From Deinococcus koreensis (GTDB taxonomy: Bacteria > Deinococcota > Deinococci > Deinococcales > Deinococcaceae), in the NCBI RefSeq assembly GCF_002901445.1, contig NZ_PPPD01000001.1, forward strand, positions 3,354,501-3,418,500: 64,000 nucleotides of DNA, in the 5' to 3' direction. Shown here one piece after another: positions 58,968 to 64,000 of this stretch; positions within the stretch are counted from its first letter, which is position 1, and each line of letters begins with the position of its first letter. The notes below the pieces were generated by a model, which had not been told where the DNA came from, did no database searches, and worked only from the letters and a program-made list of their open reading frames with translations. The translations under genes and the position numbers were made by a program.

Positions 58968-60599
58968 TCACCGCGCGCCCCCGCTGCGTTCGTCTTCCTT
59001 GGCCGGCGCCAGCCCCGGACTGAGCACCTCGGTCAGCCCGGTGGACAGGTCGCCGCCCTCGCCCCGGCCACTGTCGTCTTCCTGATTGTCGTCGTGGTGC
59101 AGTTCCAGCGTGCGGCGCCGGCTGGGCAGCAGCCCCTCGGGGCGCAGCAACATCATGGCGACCAGGATCGCGCCGAAGATGAGGCGCTGCAGCTGGCCCG
59201 GATTGACCTGCTGGGGAATGCCCAGGTTGGCGGTGGCCTCGCCCAGCCCCGGCAGGATGCGCAGGTTGAGCAGCGTGACCACCGCCGCGCCCAGGATCAC
59301 GCCGGGGAACGAGCCCATGCCTCCCAGGATGACCATGCTCAGCACGCCGATGCTCTGGAACAGGTTGAAGGACTCGGGCGAGATGAAGGTCTGCTTGGCG
59401 GCGAAGATCATGCCCATGACGCCCGCGAAGGAGGCGCCGGTGGCGAAGGCGATCAGCTTGGTCTGCACCAGCGGCACGCCCATCGCCTGCGCGGCCACCT
59501 CGTCGTCGCGGATGGCGATCCAGGCCCGCCCGATGCGGCTGCGGTCGAGCCGGATGTTCACGGTCAGGATGACCACGATCACGGCCAGCACCAGGAAATA
59601 CAGGAACAGCAGGTAGTACTGATCCTCGCTGAAGCCCAGCGCGCCGGCCAGCGAGTCGAACCACGGCACGGAGGCGCTCTTGATCGGGGTAATGCCCTGC
59701 GAGCCGGCCGTGTACAGGTCGAGGTTGTTCGCCAGCACCCGGATGACTTCCCCCAGCCCCAGAGTGATGATCGCCAGGTAATCGCCCTTCAGGCGCAGCA
59801 CCGGCAGGCCGATCAGCACGCCCACGATGGCGGCCGCCATGATGCTCAGGGCCAGGAACAGCCAGAAGAACCCTGGATTGATGCCCGTGGCCAGCGACTC
59901 CGCCTGCCCGGACATCAGCACGACCACGGCGCGCGCACTCAGCGTCAGGCCGGCGATCAGGCCAAAGCTGGCGAGCCGGAAGCTCCAGGTGGTCGTTCGG
60001 GTGGGGGCGGTGCGGGCGGTCAGGCGGTTGATATACACCATGCTGGCGATCGTCACGACCGTCAGGAACAGCCCGATGGCGAGCGTGCCGGCGTTCGTGG
60101 CGCCCGGATTCTCGCCGTAGTATTTGAGAACCTCGCTGAAGCGTGGGCTGGCGAAGATGCCCCAGGTGTAGGCGCCCACAGCGAAGAAGGCCACGTAGCC
60201 CAGGTCGAGCAGGCCCGCTAAGCCCACCACGATGTTCAGGCCCAGCGCCAGCGCCGCAAAGATCATGATCTGGATGCTCAGGTCGAGCAGGGAGGTGTCC
60301 TCGCGCCCGGCCAGCGGCAGGACGAAGAGCAGACTGCCGATCCCGACCAGCAGTTTGGCCCAGGGCGCCGCCCGCCACAGGTGCGCGAAGAGGACGTTGG
60401 CCAGGAACAGCGAGACGAACAGGGCTTCCACGATAGGGTTGCGCAGGAAGCTGCCCAGCGGCCCCAGGCTTTCCAGCAGCGGCGCGTTGTGCGAGATCAG
60501 CAGCACGGCGCTGGTCAGCACGAAGAAGATCACCAGCAGGAGGGTGCGGTCGGGCATAGGTCTGGCCCGGCCCGGCGCCGGCTTCATCGTGGCCGTCAT
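58968..60599 (-). CDS. ABC permease LivM2, large form
   Basis: 543 residues, well above the usual 300-420 for LivM. The added part is an N-terminal ~110 residues with three or four helices, an internal helix pair, and a charged Asp/Glu-rich C-terminal tail of ~45 residues. The core has NIVVGLAGLLDLGYVAFFAVGAY, LRLKGDYLAIITLGLGE and IRDDEVAAQAMGVP. ATG overlaps the livH2 stop (ATGA). E. coli LivM also has an N-terminal extension, so this one is long but not unique. Confidence 0.92.
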   Translation of the reverse strand: MTATMKPAPGRARPMPDRTLLLVIFFVLTSAVLLISHNAPLLESLGPLGSFLRNPIVEALFVSLFLANVLFAHLWRAAPWAKLLVGIGSLLFVLPLAGREDTSLLDLSIQIMIFAALALGLNIVVGLAGLLDLGYVAFFAVGAYTWGIFASPRFSEVLKYYGENPGATNAGTLAIGLFLTVVTIASMVYINRLTARTAPTRTTTWSFRLASFGLIAGLTLSARAVVVLMSGQAESLATGINPGFFWLFLALSIMAAAIVGVLIGLPVLRLKGDYLAIITLGLGEVIRVLANNLDLYTAGSQGITPIKSASVPWFDSLAGALGFSEDQYYLLFLYFLVLAVIVVILTVNIRLDRSRIGRAWIAIRDDEVAAQAMGVPLVQTKLIAFATGASFAGVMGMIFAAKQTFISPESFNLFQSIGVLSMVILGGMGSFPGVILGAAVVTLLNLRILPGLGEATANLGIPQQVNPGQLQRLIFGAILVAMMLLRPEGLLPSRRRTLELHHDDNQEDDSGRGEGGDLSTGLTEVLSPGLAPAKEDERSGGAR

Positions 60600-61615
60600 A
60601 CCTTCTCCACGTTGCTCTTGCCGAGCAGGCCGGTGGGCTTGAAGATCAGGATCAGCACCAGCACGATGAAGGCCCCGATCCGCTGGTACGAGGCGTCGAT
60701 GGCCTCCAGGTTGGCCGAGCCGACCACCGAGCCCAGGATGTTGGTCACCCCGATCAGGTTCTGGATCACGCCCAGCAGCAGGCCGCCCAGCACCGCGCCG
60801 GGAATCGAGCCGATGCCGCCCAGCACGGCCGCCGTGAAGGCCACGATGCCGGGGTCGAAGCCGCTGTAGGCGTTCACGGTGCCGAACTTCATGCCGAACA
60901 GCACGCCGCTGATGCCGCCCAGCGCCCCGCCGATCAGGAAGGTGGCGGAGATCATGCGGTTGGAATCGATGCCCATCAGGCCGGCGGTCACGCGGTCCTG
61001 CGCCACGGCGCGAATGGCCGTGCCGAGGCGGGTGTGGTTCACCAGATAGTTCAGGACAAACAGGCTGATCCCCGCCACGATCAGCAGGATCACGTCTTTG
61101 AGCTGCACCTCGATGCCGATGGTCTGCAGCGCTGCACCGATGGCCGGGCACGTCGAATCCGGCCCGCAGAAGCGCGTGGCGAACCCGGTGGGCAGGGTGT
61201 AGGTCAGGTCGAAGCGGCCCTGGAAGCCCTCGATGATCCGCAGGAGATCCTGCAGGATCAGCGAGACCCCGATGGCCGTGATGAGGGGCACCAGCTTGGG
61301 CGCGTTGCGCAGCGGCCGGTAGGCCAGGCGCTCGATCACCACGTTCAGCAGGCCCGAGACCAGCATGGCGGCGATCAGCGCCACGAGCAGCTTGAGATAC
61401 CCGTTCATGGCCACGTTCTGCAGCACGCGGAAGACCTCGAAACCGACCACCGCGCCGGTCACGAACACCTCCGAGTGCGCGAAATTGATCAGCTGCAGGA
61501 CTCCGTAGACCATGGTGTAGCCCAGCGCGATGATGGCGTACACCGCGCCCAGCACCAGGCCGCCGACGATCACGTTGACCAGGAAGGGGAGAAGAACGGC
61601 GAGATCCAAGAACAT
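60596..61615 (-). CDS. ABC permease LivH2
   Basis: 339 residues with about eight helices. It has the LivH core ALGYTMVYGVLQLINFAHSEVF and the VLGGIGSIPGAVLGGLLLG loop. A periplasmic insert with two Cys (FCGPDSTCPA) may form a disulfide. ATG 61613-61615 is preceded by AAAGGAG with a short spacer; the adjacent TTG is an alternative start. First gene of the H-M-G-F block of liv2; the binding protein gene lies upstream in a separate unit. Confidence 0.93.
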   Translation of the reverse strand: MFLDLAVLLPFLVNVIVGGLVLGAVYAIIALGYTMVYGVLQLINFAHSEVFVTGAVVGFEVFRVLQNVAMNGYLKLLVALIAAMLVSGLLNVVIERLAYRPLRNAPKLVPLITAIGVSLILQDLLRIIEGFQGRFDLTYTLPTGFATRFCGPDSTCPAIGAALQTIGIEVQLKDVILLIVAGISLFVLNYLVNHTRLGTAIRAVAQDRVTAGLMGIDSNRMISATFLIGGALGGISGVLFGMKFGTVNAYSGFDPGIVAFTAAVLGGIGSIPGAVLGGLLLGVIQNLIGVTNILGSVVGSANLEAIDASYQRIGAFIVLVLILIFKPTGLLGKSNVEKV

Positions 61616-61674
61616 CAACTCCTTTCAGTGACCTTGTGCCAACCAGAAGACGGCGTCACGACAAGCTTGAAACG

Positions 61675-61707
61675 GTGTTTAGCGAAAAAAAAGTGTTCAG
61701 CGAAAAA
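61675..61707. repeat. Tandem 15-bp repeat upstream of livH2
   Basis: GTGTTTAGCGAAAAA (61675-61689) and GTGTTCAGCGAAAAA (61693-61707), one mismatch, 18 bp apart. Operator-like. Confidence 0.6.
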
Positions 61708-61910
61708 GCGCGCGGCAGAGCATGGGCGCGGAGCAGGAAGCGACAGCTCGGTGTGGGCGGCAGAGGCTCGGGCGCTGGGACAAGATGGGCCACAGTGTCA
61801 CATTGGCGTCCGGAATGGTAGTCCCAGGCGCGGGGCACGGGTGTCCAGCGCTCCGCCCGCTCCCCGGGCCCCTGAACGTCACTGGGCATCTCCACTCCAC
61901 CGGGCACCTG

Positions 61911-61940
61911 AAAATGGGGCCGGGCGACTCGCCCGGCCCC
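61911..61940 (-). terminator. Terminator of livK2
   Basis: Perfect 11-bp stem GGGGCCGGGCG (61916-61926) / CGCCCGGCCCC (61930-61940), then ATTTTC on the minus strand. Confidence 0.88.
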
Positions 61941-61960
61941 ACCGTCCAGCGGGGTGAAGC

Positions 61961-63118
<1,158 letters not shown>

Positions 63119-63181
63119 GAATCCTCCGGATACGGGTACACGTCGGGCCGTCTGGCCCGGGTGCGGTGTGGTGATTCGGCA

Positions 63182-63211
63182 ATTCTAGGCATGGTCTTGA
63201 ATTGAAGTCAA
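63182..63211 (-). promoter_or_regulatory. Promoter of livK2
   Basis: -35 TTGACT (63206-63211), 18-bp spacer, -10 TAGAAT (63182-63187). Predicted leader of about 57 nt. Confidence 0.75.
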
Positions 63212-63412
63212 TGCGCCTCTCACCTTTGGTGCGAAACGTTGCAGCCTGACTCCTGGAATCAGAGACCGGAAATTGCCTGAACGATCTGTTTGTGGCAATA
63301 TCTGTGCTCGCGAGTCTGCACTTTCTAAATCTCGTCGCTTGATTTGCTTTCCGCGGCGCAAGCGTTCCGTGCCACGCTCGCTGGCGGCGGGGCGGGAGGC
63401 CCAGGACGCCGT

Positions 63413-64000
<588 letters not shown>

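Larger units (their letters stand above)
61616..61960. other. 345-bp intergenic region between livK2 and livH2
   Basis: Contains the livK2 terminator (61916-61940) and a tandem 15-bp repeat (61675-61707). No gene supported. Confidence 0.6.

Noticed and set aside
63330..63412. Strong terminator after glnA
   Set aside because: A hairpin (GCGAGCGT with ACGCTTGC on the minus strand) is present but has a wobble pair and no T run; left unassigned.

Overview
This window is GC-rich chromosomal DNA from a Deinococcus-type bacterium. The assignment rests on several signs: RecN, LigA, UvrD and a UvrA2-class protein close together; a SpoVS protein and a PrcB-type lipoprotein; an HspR-like (HAIR) operator on clpB; and about twenty genes whose only visible start signal is a TANNNT box 6-9 nt before the start codon, the leaderless pattern known from Deinococcus. 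Genes are packed tightly on both strands with many 1-17 nt overlaps. I see no tRNA, rRNA, CRISPR array, prophage or insertion sequence.

Layout. 0-11 kb: an Ala-rich partial gene, recN, a PrcB lipoprotein, a DoxX protein, an orphan BMP-type nucleoside-binding protein, ligA, then an asp23-like/nusB/folD/PAP2-like run. 11-19 kb: a GH13 glucanohydrolase, a GntR regulator and a complete branched-chain-type ABC importer (liv1, K-H-M-G-F). 19-27 kb: an MBL hydrolase and YrdB-like gene divergent from their probable TetR regulator, ispG, several small proteins (DUF4259, EXPERA/TMEM97-like, DUF7669-like, small barrel), dppA, map and a pentapeptide-repeat protein. 27-32 kb: a polyamine-type ABC operon (potA-B-C-D) ending in a PD-(D/E)XK-like protein. 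32-37 kb: spoVS, a YugP-type metallopeptidase, a DUF59 protein with two rhodaneses, a class III aminotransferase, a repeat-like intergenic element and an alpha/beta hydrolase. 37-47 kb: uvrA2, then a formate module (OFA-type MFS carrier with a 46-residue partner, FdhD, DUF1641 subunit, ForC-type formate dehydrogenase). 47-56 kb: CDF metal exporter, uvrD, two half-size chromate transporters, ArsR-AHSA1, clpB and a Big2 protein. 56-64 kb: a lipocalin-like lipoprotein, a second complete liv system (liv2) and the 3' part of glnA at the right edge.

The most unusual signal is a family of five intergenic hairpins at 16.2, 18.1, 28.3, 29.3 and 57.3 kb. Each arm is about four imperfect 7-bp units, the heptamer differs from locus to locus while the two arms of a locus stay complementary, and every copy sits just 3' of an ABC-transporter gene. 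Other points worth checking are a 212-bp element flanked by 9-bp direct repeats, a three-copy operator over two divergent promoters at tetR, non-canonical starts for potA (ATC) and gntR (CTG), the Gln-variant formate dehydrogenase module with a palindromic operator before its carrier gene, and an AT-rich rare-codon island inside uvrD.
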